Shown here: piece by piece, positions 1 to 12,287 of the stretch
Position numbering within the stretch: position 1 is the first letter of the stretch
Layout of the letters: every line of letters begins with the position of its first letter
NCBI GenBank assembly: GCA_027924585.1
Contig: BSBM01001448.1
Span: forward strand, 2,666,001 to 2,730,000
Length of the DNA stretch: 64,000 nucleotides
Source of the DNA: Larix kaempferi
Lineage: Eukaryota > Streptophyta > Pinopsida > Pinales > Pinaceae
Reading direction: 5' to 3'
The notes under the pieces: model-generated
Databases searched by the model: none
What the model saw: only the letters and a program-made list of their open reading frames with translations
What the model was told of the DNA's origin: nothing
Translations under genes and position numbers: made by a program

Positions 1-143
1 TTTTGATACCCTGGGTTCCCTGAATAGGGTTGTTTATGTAATTCATTTAAGACAATCAACTTGATTTCTGCATAATTGGGTATGTAAAGTCTTCTTTTAA
101 ACAACAATAATCCTCTTTCATTAATATGAAAATCAGTTTTTAA
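1..143 (-). pseudogene. Ty3/gypsy integrase zinc-binding fragment
   Basis: Read on the minus strand in a different frame from the RNase H remnant beside it, this stretch gives an integrase N-terminal (H2C2-type) segment with the motif LNELHKQPYSGNPGYQ. The usual second His of the GHxG motif is replaced (GNPG). The segment follows the RNase H tether in the normal gypsy order (RT, RNase H, integrase). The rest of the integrase and the 3' LTR would lie left of the window. The frame change and the His loss mark it as a non-functional remnant. Confidence 0.6.
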
Positions 144-1440
144 CTAATTACTTTCATTTTCAGCAGTTTTCTTCTTTAAAATCTGGTATTCTTTATCAAA
201 ATTTTCCACATTTAAAATCTGTTTTTCCAGATCAGATTCGTAATTACTGCTTGCATACATCAAGTTTGCATGACGGCTTAATGCGTCTGCAACTTTGTTT
301 TCTTTTCCCTTTATATGTTTTATTTCAAAGTCACATTCGCTTAAAAAGGACAGCCACCTGGCTTGTCTAGCATTTAAATTCTGTTGGTCAAATACGTATT
401 TTAATCTCACGTTATCTGACATGAGTAAAAATCTTCTTCCAATTAAATAGTGTCGCCACATTTTTAAGGCGTGTATAATTGCAGCAAGTTCCAGATCATG
501 CGTAGCATAGTTTTTCTCATGATATTTTAATTTTCGAGACTCATAGGCTATAACATGGTTTTCTTGGGTTAATACTCTGCCTAATCCTTCATTAAATGCA
601 TCAGTGCATACGCCGAAATCTTTTAACGGGTCAGGAATTTTTAAAATATGAGTAGTAGTTAAAAGATGTTTTAATTTATTAAAACTTTCCATACATTTTT
701 CATTCCAATCAAACCTTTTACCTTTCTTTTGTAGTGAGGTTATGGGGTAAGCTATTTTCGAAAATCCTTCAATAAATATCCGATAGTAGCCCATCATCCC
801 TATAAAAGATCTTATGTCAGTTACATTTTTAGGGACCGACCATTCCATGATAGCCTTAATTTTATCGGGGTCAACCGAAATTCCATCTTTATACATAACA
901 TGTCCTAGATAATGAATTCGGTATTTATAAAAGTCACACTTACTAAACTTAGCAACCAATTTTTGTTCTTAAATTTCCTTCGTGCTCTTGTTCATTCTTT
1001 GAATAAATCAGAATGTCGTCAATGAAGACAACTACGAACTTATCCAAGTAATCATTAAAAATATTATTCATTAGACTCATGAAGGCTGCAGGTGCGTTTG
1101 TTAAGCCAAATGGCATTACAACAAACTCGCAATGACCATAACGAGTTCGAAAGGCTGTTTTGAGGATGTCTTCATCCTTGATCCGTACCTGATGGTAACC
1201 GGATCTTAGATCTATTTTTGAGAAGACAGTTTCCCCTTGGAGTTGATCGAATAAATCGTCAATCTAAGGCAAGGGGTATTGGTTCTTTATAGTCATTTTA
1301 TTCAATTTCCTGTAATCTATACATAATCTCAAGGTCCCATCCTTTTTCTTTACAAAAATAACCAGTGCTCCCCAAGGGGAAACACTGGGCCGAATATAAT
1401 TCTTATCTAAGAGTTCTTGTAATTGTGTTTTCAATTACAT
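144..1440 (-). pseudogene. Ty3/gypsy reverse transcriptase and RNase H remnant
   Basis: This is the polymerase region of a minus-strand gypsy element. From the upstream end (about 1440) it shows an RT N-terminus ending in the block [19 protein letters not shown], followed by an in-frame stop near 1265. A block ending [13 protein letters not shown] carries the RT active-site DD. A short deletion and frame change near 960 follow. The ORF at 959-144 then covers RT thumb and connection ([14 protein letters not shown]) and RNase H (CTDAFNEGLGRVL, LELAAIIHALK, then RHYLIGRRFLLMSDN, where MSDN replaces the usual TDH). It ends in the typical KENKVADALSRH tail. At least one nonsense change and two frame changes make it non-coding. 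It can only be copied by elements elsewhere. Confidence 0.85.
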
Positions 1441-1634
1441 TCATTCTTTATGGAGCCTTAGATGCTAGTACTGCTTCGGGTATTAGATCGATTGTGAAAT
1501 CTATATCCCTTTTTGGAGGCAGTTCCTCAATTTCTTCAGGAAATATGTCTTTAAAATCTTGTAAAATTGGTATATCGTCTAAATTTAGTTTACTTTCAGA
1601 TTCCCTACTATCCATTATGTAAACACCAAAAACC

Positions 1635-2100
1635 TTACATCCTTTTTCTCATAGAACTTTTCAATTGTAAAGTTGTTATTTGTCTAAGAGTGGTTTTTTT
1701 GGGAATTCCTGTCACTTTAACTATATTTCCTGAATTATCTGTGCAAGTGAAAGTTTTATCAAGACAATTTAATATAACTTTCTGCTCCTCTAACCAGTCC
1801 ATTCCAATCAACAAATCATAAGAGCCTAAAGGTAGAATATTCAGATTTTCACTAGTATTTAACACATTCATAAAAAATTCACAATTTTTAACATGACTAG
1901 TGACCTTGCGTTTAGTACCTGTAGCTAACTATACCAACCATGATTTTTCGAATTTTTTAGGTACTAAATTAACATAATTCCACAATTATGGGTGCTACAT
2001 AACTTAATCTTGCACTCGAATCAATCAATATAGAAATAGGGTGATTCTTTAACATACCTGGAATTTCAACGATTGAGGTTTTGGTGATCTGCCTACCAAT
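1635..2100 (-). pseudogene. Ty3/gypsy aspartic protease remnant
   Basis: The minus strand reads the retropepsin-like domain between gag and RT. The flap-side block PISILIDSSARLSYVAP lies near 2080-1990 and contains the catalytic Asp in a DSS (normally DSG) context. A second frame at 1871-1635 carries the conserved SYDLLIGMDWLEEQKVIL block. At least one frame change separates the two halves. Position, order and motifs fit the polyprotein that includes the RT at 144-1440. Confidence 0.75.
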
Positions 2101-2194
2101 TTTCCAGTGTAGCATTGATTCTAGGCATGCTCCTCGCCATATCTCCAATTGTTATGGCTTCTTGAAGAGAGTGAACTTTATTAAAAGTTTTGTT

Positions 2195-2250
2195 TCTTTT
2201 AGGGAAGTCTTTAAAATAATGTGGGTCACAACATTCCCAACACTTTAATG
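2195..2250 (-). pseudogene. Gag zinc-knuckle remnant
   Basis: Minus-strand translation gives CWECCDPHYFKDF. This is a nucleocapsid zinc knuckle of the short-spaced CX2CX3HX4C form, with the final Cys replaced by Phe. It lies between the gag core and the protease remnant, as expected for the end of Gag. The lost ligand fits the general decay of this element. Confidence 0.6.
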
Positions 2251-2404
2251 GTTCTTTCTGAGCAGCATGCTTAATAAAGGGTTCTCTTTCTCTTATTGCA
2301 GGGGGTTGGGGTCTGTAATTTCTATTATTAGTACCTTGATATCGCCTGTAGTTACTTACAGTGTTTCGGTGAAATTTAGAGTTGTTATTTTTTGGGTAGT
2401 GATC

Positions 2405-2875
2405 TCATTTCTTTACATTCCAACTAGGCATACTTTCTCTTCTATTTTTGTTCTGTTCATAACAGTAGTTCACCTTCCTCATAGTTTCTTCTAATGTATT
2501 TGGGTTATCGAATTCAATTCGTTCTTTGAACGAGGTGGGAAAACAACTGAGGAAGTGCTGCATTTTTGGCTTTTCATCTATTATGTACGGCACATAACAG
2601 AGTAAACTCAAAAATTTACTATAGGGTTCTTTCATACTCATGGCTCCTAATCTTAACTCGTAAAATTCCTTTGACTTTTCTTCATAAAATTTTTCTGAAA
2701 GATATTTCTCCTTAAATAACTTTTTAAATATTTTCCAATCTACCCTCCGTTCCTTTATGCCCTTCACCTTCTTGATGTCCTGCCACCATATATCAGCCTT
2801 TCCACTTAGGTTGTATATGTCCATCTTTGCCTTAAGTTCGTCGGAATAGTTGTAGATCTGAAAATATTTCTTCAT
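2405..2875 (-). pseudogene. Ty3/gypsy Gag capsid-like domain
   Basis: A 156-codon open frame with the retrotransposon Gag core pattern. AKMDIYNLSGKADIWWQDIK is followed by WKIFKKLFKEKYLSEKFYEEK, then a conserved YVPYIIDEKPKMQHFLSCFP stretch and a closing helix with ERIEFDNPNTLEE. These match the retrotrans_gag family in plants, which forms the virus-like particle shell. The N-terminal part of Gag sits in another segment (2984-3370), separated by a stop at about 2885. The frame ends before the zinc knuckle, so Gag is broken. Confidence 0.8.
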
Positions 2876-2983
2876 GCCTGATAACTAGGCTTCAGCTTCC
2901 TCACCTTTTTCAATTTCACCATTAAACATGGGGGGTTTGATCTTCTTGAATTCCCCCGAAATTTCCTCATATGGTCTGTACTT

Positions 2984-3370
2984 CTATTTACTCTTATGTT
3001 GGTCACTACCTTCACTGAAGTCTTGATGTTCTTGTTTCAATGATTCCTCACTGGACATTTCAGTCCTATGGCTGGAAAAATCCAATTTTCTCCCTTTAGG
3101 TTTAGGAGGTGTGGTTGCCTTATCCTCCTTAGTTCCTTTATGTTTATCCTTTTCATTGCTATGTATTTTGGCTAGTAAAATAGTATTCAATTCTTCTTGA
3201 GCCTTCATTATTCGTTCATTTTCCTCTCTAACTCTTTTTAACTCTTCCCTTAAGTCTTCAACATTTTATTGTAAATCAGCTGGATCTCTGCTTTCATTCA
3301 ACTGTACCCAAAGTCTGTTTCCTCCAGTACCTTCTGGATCTCGAGGGGGTGTCTCTTCAAGCATTCCGAA
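2984..3370 (-). pseudogene. Gag N-terminal charged region remnant
   Basis: The minus strand encodes a Lys/Glu-rich, low-complexity stretch (for example KAQEELNTILLAKIHSNEKD and HKGTKEDKATTPPKPKGRK) with stops on both sides. Its place between the primer site (3517-3529) and the Gag core fits the variable, coiled-coil-like start of plant gypsy Gag. No domain is recognisable in it alone. Confidence 0.45.
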
Positions 3371-3516
3371 TTATGCCATTTAATCCTGCCAACAAAGTTC
3401 GTATTCTGATCCTAGAATTAGTAAAAATGTAGAAAAAATACAAACAATATCATTAGTTAAAATATTTTAACAACAGCATCAGCGTTTGAGCCAATTCAGG
3501 CCAAGTGTTGTAACAC

Positions 3517-3529
3517 AGCTCTGATACCA
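3517..3529 (-). other. Primer binding site (tRNA-iMet type)
   Basis: The minus strand reads TGGTATCAGAGCT, the standard plant primer site complementary to the 3' end of initiator-Met tRNA. It lies two bases inside the LTR end (CA at 3533-3532 on the minus strand). This fixes the orientation and the 5' LTR boundary of the decayed gypsy element. Confidence 0.85.
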
Positions 3530-3531
3530 TA

Positions 3532-6125
3532 TGTAAAATCCCTCCATAATTTTTTTTTTCCTGTATAACACAAAACTAGGAGATCTATGTAATAAGAAGA
3601 ATCCTTGAGGCTAGTTTAGTTGACAAACCTTTGAACAAACTTCTTGATGCACATACTTCCCTTTATGTATCACATAGACTCATATATGTGTGTATTAAAT
3701 ATCTAAATGTTCATACTTCTTCTTGTTGAATATTTTTTTGACCCATAACTATTTGTAATTTAAAGGGAGCAGTTATACCTTTATATCAAGATTGTGAATT
3801 CATGCTTTACAGATAGTACGTTAATATGTCTTTACATTTTATAACGATGTTTTAAGTTATTTCGAAGTCGGTTTAAGATGTTACTTTTAACTGAAAGTAA
3901 TTCATTTCTTATAGCTCGCCAAGGTACTTAGAGCAATCTTCGAGACTTATTTAGCTTCTAAAGCTAATGCATGTGAAACACCTTCCTTGCACAAGCTACA
4001 GGTATTTGACCCGGTTCTAACCCTGAATAACAACTTGTATGAAAGATTTAGCTTAAAAGTGTTTTGCTTGCTAACTCCATGCCCTAAGGGATCGTGATCC
4101 AAGATGGGCCTTTTTATTATGCTACAAGGTGTCGAATAAATGAAAGGTGATTTGTTTTGGCCATGGTGAAATGAGTGTTACAAACTATACAAGGTGGGTT
4201 TCCTAAAAGGAGAAAATCGATATCCAACTAACGCATTTAAGAGATCACGTGCTCACACACTTTACTGAAATGACAAACCCTTCTTGAGGATTCTCGCCTC
4301 ATTTGGACTGTGAGAGGTGAAGAGGAGGGTAGAGACGAGCTCCCTCCTTCGGTGGCCATGGAAGCCATGGCATAATTGTAAAAGCTTGAAACCCTATGTA
4401 CCAAATTCCATTATGGTTCCGGTAAGGTGGAGCAACCATGGCTTTGTTCATTTCACTCTCAGCGTCGGCCATGAATCCTGAACGCAAGGTGAGTTTTCTT
4501 CTGGTTTTAAAAGCAAAAGTTAAATCGTTTTCAACTTTAAAAGCAAGTTACAGTACTCATCTAATTATTACAATGTTGATAGGGTTTCAGCTTCGTGATA
4601 CTTAGCTGGTGTGAGGGCGACGAAATATTGGATTGCTAAACAACTCAGAGGCTTCTCTGTCCATGTAAGTCTCGGTTCTACTCGATGAGGCCTTGGTGGA
4701 CTTTAATTAGTGGATGTTGTGCGGTTTGAGTTTCCCGTGTCAACAATATTAAAAGATAGGTTGTGATGTTAAGTTTCTTGGCAAATCTTCAGAGTTCTGA
4801 GGGAGATACGACTTCTACCAGTTATACAAAAGAAAAGTAATGTTTTACTTAAATTAAAAAGAATGGTTAACCATCAGTATGGTCGTGCAACAATTAGCTT
4901 TGGCTTCTGCGTTTTGATGTAACTGAGGCTGGCTTACTATGCCGGAGTTGGGGGTTTCACCCAATGTAGACTATTATACTTCAGAGAGTTTTTGGATACC
5001 TTATTTAATGGATTTCGAACCCACGACGATGTATATTTATAATTTTGGTTTATAGTAATGATGTCTATGTTTTTCATTTAAAAATTCTAAGTTTGATTCG
5101 AAGAAGGAAAAGTATGCTTCTGTTAAAATTCTTAATTCTTTATTTTCTTGAAGTTTATAATTACGTAACAAAATTAGGGAATGGGCATACTTAAAAAGAA
5201 ATGTTCCACTCTCTATGTAAAAGGTTCTATCATAAAATTTTCAAGTTGAACCCTAACATTTGAAAGTAATTTAATTATATTTTGTTTCAGAGTATTTGAA
5301 GTTGATTATCAGGGTTGACCTCCTTTTGATTTTAGATCCGCGAAGCCATACTGTAGCTTCTGTGTTGATGGCCAAGGGCCTGACCTGGGGTTTCGCCCGA
5401 TCCATACAATTTGTAAATTCTAATTTTCAGTTTAAACAATGTTTTGAATGGTTAAGTATTACGACGTTTTGATTATTCGAAGATGCAATTTCCAGTAATG
5501 GATTTGAATTACCAAATTGTTTGTCTAGTAGAATTTCTTACATCTTTGTAATTTGATGGAAGCATCAATTTAAAAGAGGGTCGGATGGCTGTAAGCCATA
5601 TCCTTGAGTTGATTTTGCAAAGGTTGAAATGCTTGCTACTCTAGTAGATTTTATTAACCCTAAAAAAAGGTGCATTCTGAAGGCGTAACTATAAGTTTTT
5701 CTGGGTTAGTCTTTGTAGATTTCTACTCTGTTATTTTCTTATTAAAATAAAAAAATGACGCCGTGAAGGTGAAAGATAGAATCTAAAACGTAGATCTGCA
5801 ACTAAATATTACCACTAATAGCAGAGTATAACAAAAGGGTAAAACCCGAAAAAAGAATAAAGTGATTTATTCCTGAAGATTTCTCATTTGGTTTGATGCA
5901 TGGAAAGAAATGAGTTTTGGATGATAGAATGGTTCTATTCTTGAGATAGTAAAAAAAAACAAAAAAAGTATTCTTTTATTATAGAACATAGATTATGATC
6001 TATAGAATTCTTTTCTAAAATAAAAATGAATGCTTAAATGTATTATTTATTAAGTACCATAATTTCTAATTACAGAATTTTGTATTTCAAAATGTTAGTT
6101 TCTCAAATTATTTATACAAAATTCT

Positions 6126-6163
<38 letters not shown>

Positions 6164-6864
6164 CTAGGTATATAATTGACTGCTAAAAGATCTGCATGAA
6201 AATAAAACTAGAAGCTACTATGACGGAAATTTAACTCCATGAATTAGAAATGGTTCGTAAAACCCTAATGATTATTAATCCATGTTTAATAATACATCCT
6301 AGTCTAACTATACAAAGCAATAATCCCATTTGAAATAATATTGCTAACAGAAATAGAATAAAAACCTGATACCAATGTGGGAAAACAAGGATGGCTCTAT
6401 CGTTCCTCCCAACCAAACTCCTAGAGCAATCAAGCTTTAGAACCCCCGAGCTCGTCTGCTGAACCACCTAAGCAAAAATCTACAATGCGTCATCTCTTGC
6501 ATTGAAATTCTCAATCCCCGTCCAATGCTAGCCTTTTGTTGCTCGTGGACTTACTATTTGTAGTATTTGTAGTACTTACCACTCAACTAGGAGTGGTGAC
6601 CTTATTTTTACGGATGATGCTTCCTGCATCTTTAACAGCATTTGCCACTTGTCTTTTTCCTCAAGTAGTTCAGCAGATACTCTTCAACAACTAGATCCAT
6701 CCTTGTCTCCTGTTTTATTATATTAAATAATAAAAATAATATCCTCAACACAAATTGTTTTATTTTTGACTTCTCAGTAAAAAATAACAAAATAATAATA
6801 ATTGTTTTTAATATTATTTTTCCAATAAAATAATAAAATATTTATTATTTTCAGGGGTGTTACA
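3532..6864 (-). mobile_element. Probable 5' LTR of the decayed gypsy element
   Basis: The left end (3532) reads TGTAAAATCCCTCC on the plus strand, directly beside the primer site, so it is the LTR's 3' end. The right end at 6864 (plus strand GGGGTGTTACA) gives a minus-strand start TGTAACACCCC, a classic plant LTR terminus. The length would be 3333 bp. Inside are AT-rich non-coding sequence and a (TA)n run at 6129-6161. The partner LTR is off the left edge, so neither length nor target duplication can be confirmed, and a nested insertion inside is possible. Confidence 0.55.
6129..6161. repeat. (TA)n microsatellite
   Basis: An uninterrupted TA dinucleotide run of about 16 units within the probable gypsy LTR. 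Confidence 0.95.
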
Positions 6865-9800
6865 AATATCTAATGGAGTTTACATGTATTTATTTATTAG
6901 ATAGATATCTAATGGAGTCTACATGTATTTATTTATTGTTTATTCGGAGCTGACGTGTATTTTAATAGGTCAAAAGTTAACAAGGACATTTTTAGTAATT
7001 GTATTATTTAATAGATTGATTATTGAGATTCACAATACAAATACATGAATCAAAATTTATCTCTAAATAAGGATAGATGTTTATGATATTAGAATGACAT
7101 CTTAAAGTTTGTACAGCATCGTAGTTGTAATGAAAATATACAAGGGTATTTTGGAATTGTAATGCTTAATGTTATTGTGATATTTTCACCTTTTATGTTG
7201 TCATAGTTATCTCCAACTATTTTAATAATTTATATTAAAATAATTTTCTAAAATATAATATTTGTATTTTTTCTTACTAATGTAAATTATTAAGATTATT
7301 TGATTGTAATTGAAATAAAAATGATGTATAATCTAAAAATCATTTACAATTCATTTACAACATTTACACTTTTATATATATATATATATATGAAATCATT
7401 ATATATGTAATATACCTCTTTTTATATTGAAGTTTTATAATAAAAGAATGATATAATATTAAATTAAATTCATTTTATAAAAGATAACCATAAAAAAACA
7501 ATAATGAAAAATGGCAAATCGTTTGAAAAGTTTATGATAGGAGAATAAACATCTCATAAAACCAATTTAAGTTTTTTTTTTTCGAACTTGGTTGAAATCT
7601 TAGTGTTGTTGGATGATAAAATGATCTGCCTACAATTAGGATGTTTCTACCAGATTTGTGTTATTGTTGGATGACAAAATATCTGGTCATATGTAAGATG
7701 CTTCCATCAAATTTATACAAAACTCAGTAGTAAAGCCTTGCTTGCCTTAGAGAAGTGAAATTATCCCACTAGTATCTTCCACCCTCAACCCCTCCCATAA
7801 AATTTGAGAATAAAAAATCCAAAATATCTAAAAGAAAAATATGATCAGATACCCGAATATATGCTGATTTCATTATTTAGTGTTCCAATAATTAAACTTC
7901 ATTTTCATGAACCACTTTATCTCCAATGTGTATACATATTCCCATATATCTGTTAGTTGCAAAGGAAGAAAACCAAATGGAAATGACGGTGGGTTGAAAG
8001 TATATGCAAGGACGAGGTGGAAGGCATGAAGTACTTTATATATACACACTTTTGTCGTAAGCAGCATTACCAGATTCGGTTGTGGGAAAGCGTTCAGCAG
8101 AAAGTCCGGGCTATGAGACGTTAGAAGTCAAGCTTTTTGCAGACTGTCCAGTGTAAGTAAATAATGATTGAATTTAGATGTTATATTTGTGGAAGCCACC
8201 TCTCTAATAAAAGAAGCAATGCCCCCAACCCATAGATATATAGATAAACACAAAACACACACTTTGTCAGAGTTGGTAACGGCTACGTTAAGGAGACAAG
8301 ATCAGGTTCCTCAGTTTCGCTTCACATGGTAGTTGCCTACCTAACTCTCCACCCTGCCATGGTCGCGAGGGGCAGGGCCAGGGCCAACCGATATAGGTCA
8401 TTTTCTGCTATGCACTGACTCTTGTATCACACTGTTCACTCGGTCAATAACCTAAGTACAATGTATTCATTTATATGTCAGATTGTAATAAATGTTGTAT
8501 AAGTTGCACTGTACACGATCAAATGTCAAATGCATCCAACCATACACAAACCAATTTATATAACATCTATCACTCTTTTGTTTTGGATAAAACAATTAAG
8601 TAGTTAAAGAAGCTATAGTTTGAATCACACTTTGGTTCTTTGGAAAAATCAAAATCTTTTAATTTTTAAACCACTCCTATAACAATGAAAACAAGTAGAA
8701 ATCAGAAACTTTGGTAGAGAACATTGTGACCTTCACATAGCCTTGTCCTTCCATGAAGGACATGGACACCAATTTGAAGTAAAGGTTATATATATGGCTG
8801 CACTTAACATGAAAAGATAGTGGGATGGTCACTTTCTCATAAAATGTTATAAATATTAGTGTGTGGGCTCCTTCTTTTAACACTTTTGGAGTGAAAAAAT
8901 AAAACTTGTAAAGAAAATCAAGTGATTTTCAAAGCTGTTCATAAAGAAAGTTAATAACCATCGCCACCATCATCATCATATAAGTTGAATTAGTTTATTT
9001 AATCATTTTTTCCTTTACTCTTATAATTATTAGCCCAATGTATTATCATGAATCACTATGTACAAAGTAGTTTAATATTAGGAATGAGATCGAGCTAATC
9101 TTAAAATGTTTAGGGACTATGTAGACATGTTCGCATTGAATTCCAGGGTGCTTGTACAAAGTTCATGTTCCAAAAAGTGAGAATGGGGATTAAGGAATGC
9201 ACTCACATAGGAATATGCGTGTTCTTGAAATGTCCTTCCATACCACCAAATAGGCATATGTACAAGAATATGTATGTGCACATGTTAATAATGCCTACAC
9301 ATTCCAAAAGCACACATTATTTTTAATATAAAAAATATGAGTAATTTTTCCATTTTTTTTTATCACTACATCACTTTATTTTCCTTGGGAAGGTCTTAAA
9401 AAATCTGCATATTTATTTTATTATATTTTATGCTTATAGATATAAATAATTTATTATTTAAAAAAATTAGAAAATGAATGTTTAGGCCATTATTGATACC
9501 TTCATATGCCACATAGTCCTTCTAATGCGGATATTTGGTGTTCAATGGTAATTTGAGTGCTCTTAAGAGACTTTTTACATGCATTATAGGTTTTGGAGGC
9601 TTATTATAAGGGAAGACAAAGTAATTAGGCTCCAAATGAAGCATTAGTAATCATGGGCCATGAAAAAAGATTGAAACCATCACATGGGCCCTCTAAAGGG
9701 GATGTTTTTCCTACAAGTGTCTATATGGTTTCTTGTATAATGCATTGGATAGTAAGTACAGGTGTCAAAGCCTTAATAATGTGCATGGGAGGAAAATAAA

Positions 9801-11118
9801 GACACCTTATGTGAAGCATTTAAAGACCAATGGAATTAACTAGAGTCATGGGAGGAAAAAAAGGGCCTTACACCATAAATGGATATTTAAAGGATCACTA
9901 ACTATGAACATGACCTAAAACTACAACAAATTCCCTTTAGAGGTTATCTTTGGTATCCAAGTTGAATATCGGTACAATTATGAAATCTAGTGCACTATAG
10001 ATGTGTGTCTTAAGGCGTTAGTCATGGTTAAGGGAGGAAAATAAGGCCCTTGGGTCCTTGATGAATCCTTCAAGGATCAAGGTCCCTCAATAATGCCATA
10101 AACGACATAACAATGTGTCATCTATATTAAATCAGTATCCTAAAGATATGGGTACCATTATGATGTTTTGGACCTTCTATGGTTAGGGTTTTAGTCCTTC
10201 TATAATGTTCTTGAAAGATGGTGGTGACTAGCTCTACATGTGTGACAAACAAGAGCTGATGTGGAATCCACTCAGTACCATGGTGGTCAATTAAATAGGT
10301 CAACTCGTGGGAGGCATAACTTTTTCATGATTCTTGGATCATTGGAAAGTTCTTAGAGTGTAGAATCGTGTCAAGGGTATTGCACAAATAATGGACTTTT
10401 GAACCTAGAAAACATCGTTTAGACCCTCAAATAACTGTCAAAAGGTTTTGGATCCCTAATATGTAAAGTAAGATAACAGATTATATATTAATCCATTTCA
10501 AATCACATTAATTATTTAAAATTGTGGTAACACTACTTATTTAATATTACTTGTTAATATGACCTGCATGATAATATACTTTGTTGTTTTAACTCTTATC
10601 TTAGAATAAAGTGTGACTTAAAGAAGTATTTAAATCTCATCAAAATTGTTACATCCAAATCCATAAACAACAATCACCTCTATTTCATGACAACATACCC
10701 ATGAAGAACCATGCTACCATCCTAACACACATATTCATCCTTATCACAAAAATATTCTATGAAATTCTAAAAGGATTTCAATTTTTTTTTGTATAATCAT
10801 GATCAATACACGTATCATAATGACAAAATAATTTAGATAACTTTCATTTCAAAATTCACCTAATTCAAACATAGATATAAATATCTATCACTTGCCACAA
10901 AAATCTTGCAATCCCAAAGCTATCAGTCTTTCTAATGCTTAACGTTTGTTTTGGAAGTACCACAAACTATTTCTCCACCACCTTTTTAAATTACTTATCC
11001 ACCACTTTTATGATTTCGCCTATTTTTCGGGACGATTTTTTTGTATAACTTGAAAAAGAATTTTTAAAATTCTTAGAAATCAGAGTTAAAATTGCTTAAT
11101 CTTAGTGTGCTTGAGTAG
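6865..11118. other. Unassigned AT-rich spacer
   Basis: No long ORF, RNA gene or transposon domain is recognisable. A short (TA)n run lies at 7373-7391. A less AT-rich, exon-like patch at 8069-8400 is described separately under findings. The stretch 9500-10450 has several phrases that recur loosely (variants of a gggaggaaaataa motif near 9790, 9850 and 10030), which suggests old repeat sequence. It ends at the target site of element A. Confidence 0.6.
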
Positions 11119-12287
11119 AGTAATGTTGGCAGCAAGCAACAACCTCTTCGCTTCTTGACTAAGTGAAGAGAGATCAGTCCTTTATGTGATAAATGAATGA
11201 AAAATTATATAGAGCTCCTTCAGAATCTTTGATTCTGAAGGTGCTCTTAATCAAAGAAAGGTAATTAATGACTCTAGGAGCTGATAAGGATTTGATCATC
11301 GAATTTGGTTTTGGAATCAAGGATTGATAAGTTTCGTAAATTCTTGTTAAAAATTGTTCAAAATATTGAAACAAGTTTATGTAACTTAAGGGTTTTGTGT
11401 CAAAGAAATATCATTAAGCACATTGTTTAGGGTATTTTTAGTCTCAAGACTAAGTGAATTTGGGAATCTAATATCATAAGTAATATCCTATTATAAACTT
11501 TGTCATTATCATGTTTAATCAATAAATGGTGGTTTATATAGGAAGCGTTTCACATATGATAAATACCCTATCTAATGACATATACTATAGTGTGTTAATA
11601 CCATGTATAAAGGTTTTGACTTAGCATTGTGTATATATAGTTTGTACATATAAATAAAATAAACACCAAGCTGGCCATCTGATTAATACCTACTCAACCT
11701 TAAAACGCAATCTATGCCTCTTCATGACACGACGTAATATCATAGAATAATAATGATCGTTTGATGAACTGACCTGGCGATAAATCAACGGTTAAATTGA
11801 TAAACCTTTGGATCGGTGAGTTGGCATGGAAACGTGGCCTTCACCATTTGATGGATTCGACAATTGTATGCGTTTGGCATCACCGTGTTGACAGTGTTAA
11901 TCACTAACACTCATTTCAAACTACGGCCATCGTACTTATAATAATGAACCACTGTCAATAATCAATGATCTTAATAATGGTTATATCAGTTGTCATATCG
12001 ATGGTTCACCAAGTTAAGCAGCCTTCGTATCGCTGGTTCGTTAAGTTAAGTAGTGATCACTACTTGGCGAGGTTAAAACGCAGACAAGTTAGCATAAGCC
12101 ATGATGTAGCATGAACGTGTAATATTTATCACCATCCCGCTAAAATGGTAGGTTCAGAGATTTGATCTTGATCAGATTTCGCGCATGTGAAGATTTTTCT
12201 AGTATGTCGTGTGTATGGATACCCATTCCATCTGTATTCACATTTCCTTTCATTCCACGACTAAAACCAAACAGCGCTGAAGAAACC

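Noticed and set aside
6231-6467. A 78-aa minus-strand ORF in the gypsy LTR as a gene
   Set aside because: No family motif and typical chance length in AT-rich DNA. It does not resemble the LTR ORF of element A.
7373-7391. (TA)n runs as promoter TATA boxes
   Set aside because: They are simple repeats without downstream coding sequence.
12162-12287. The first 42 codons of the LTR ORF as part of the protein
   Set aside because: The conserved part starts after the ATG at 12288, which has better context. The only LTR difference that changes an amino acid falls in this upstream part.
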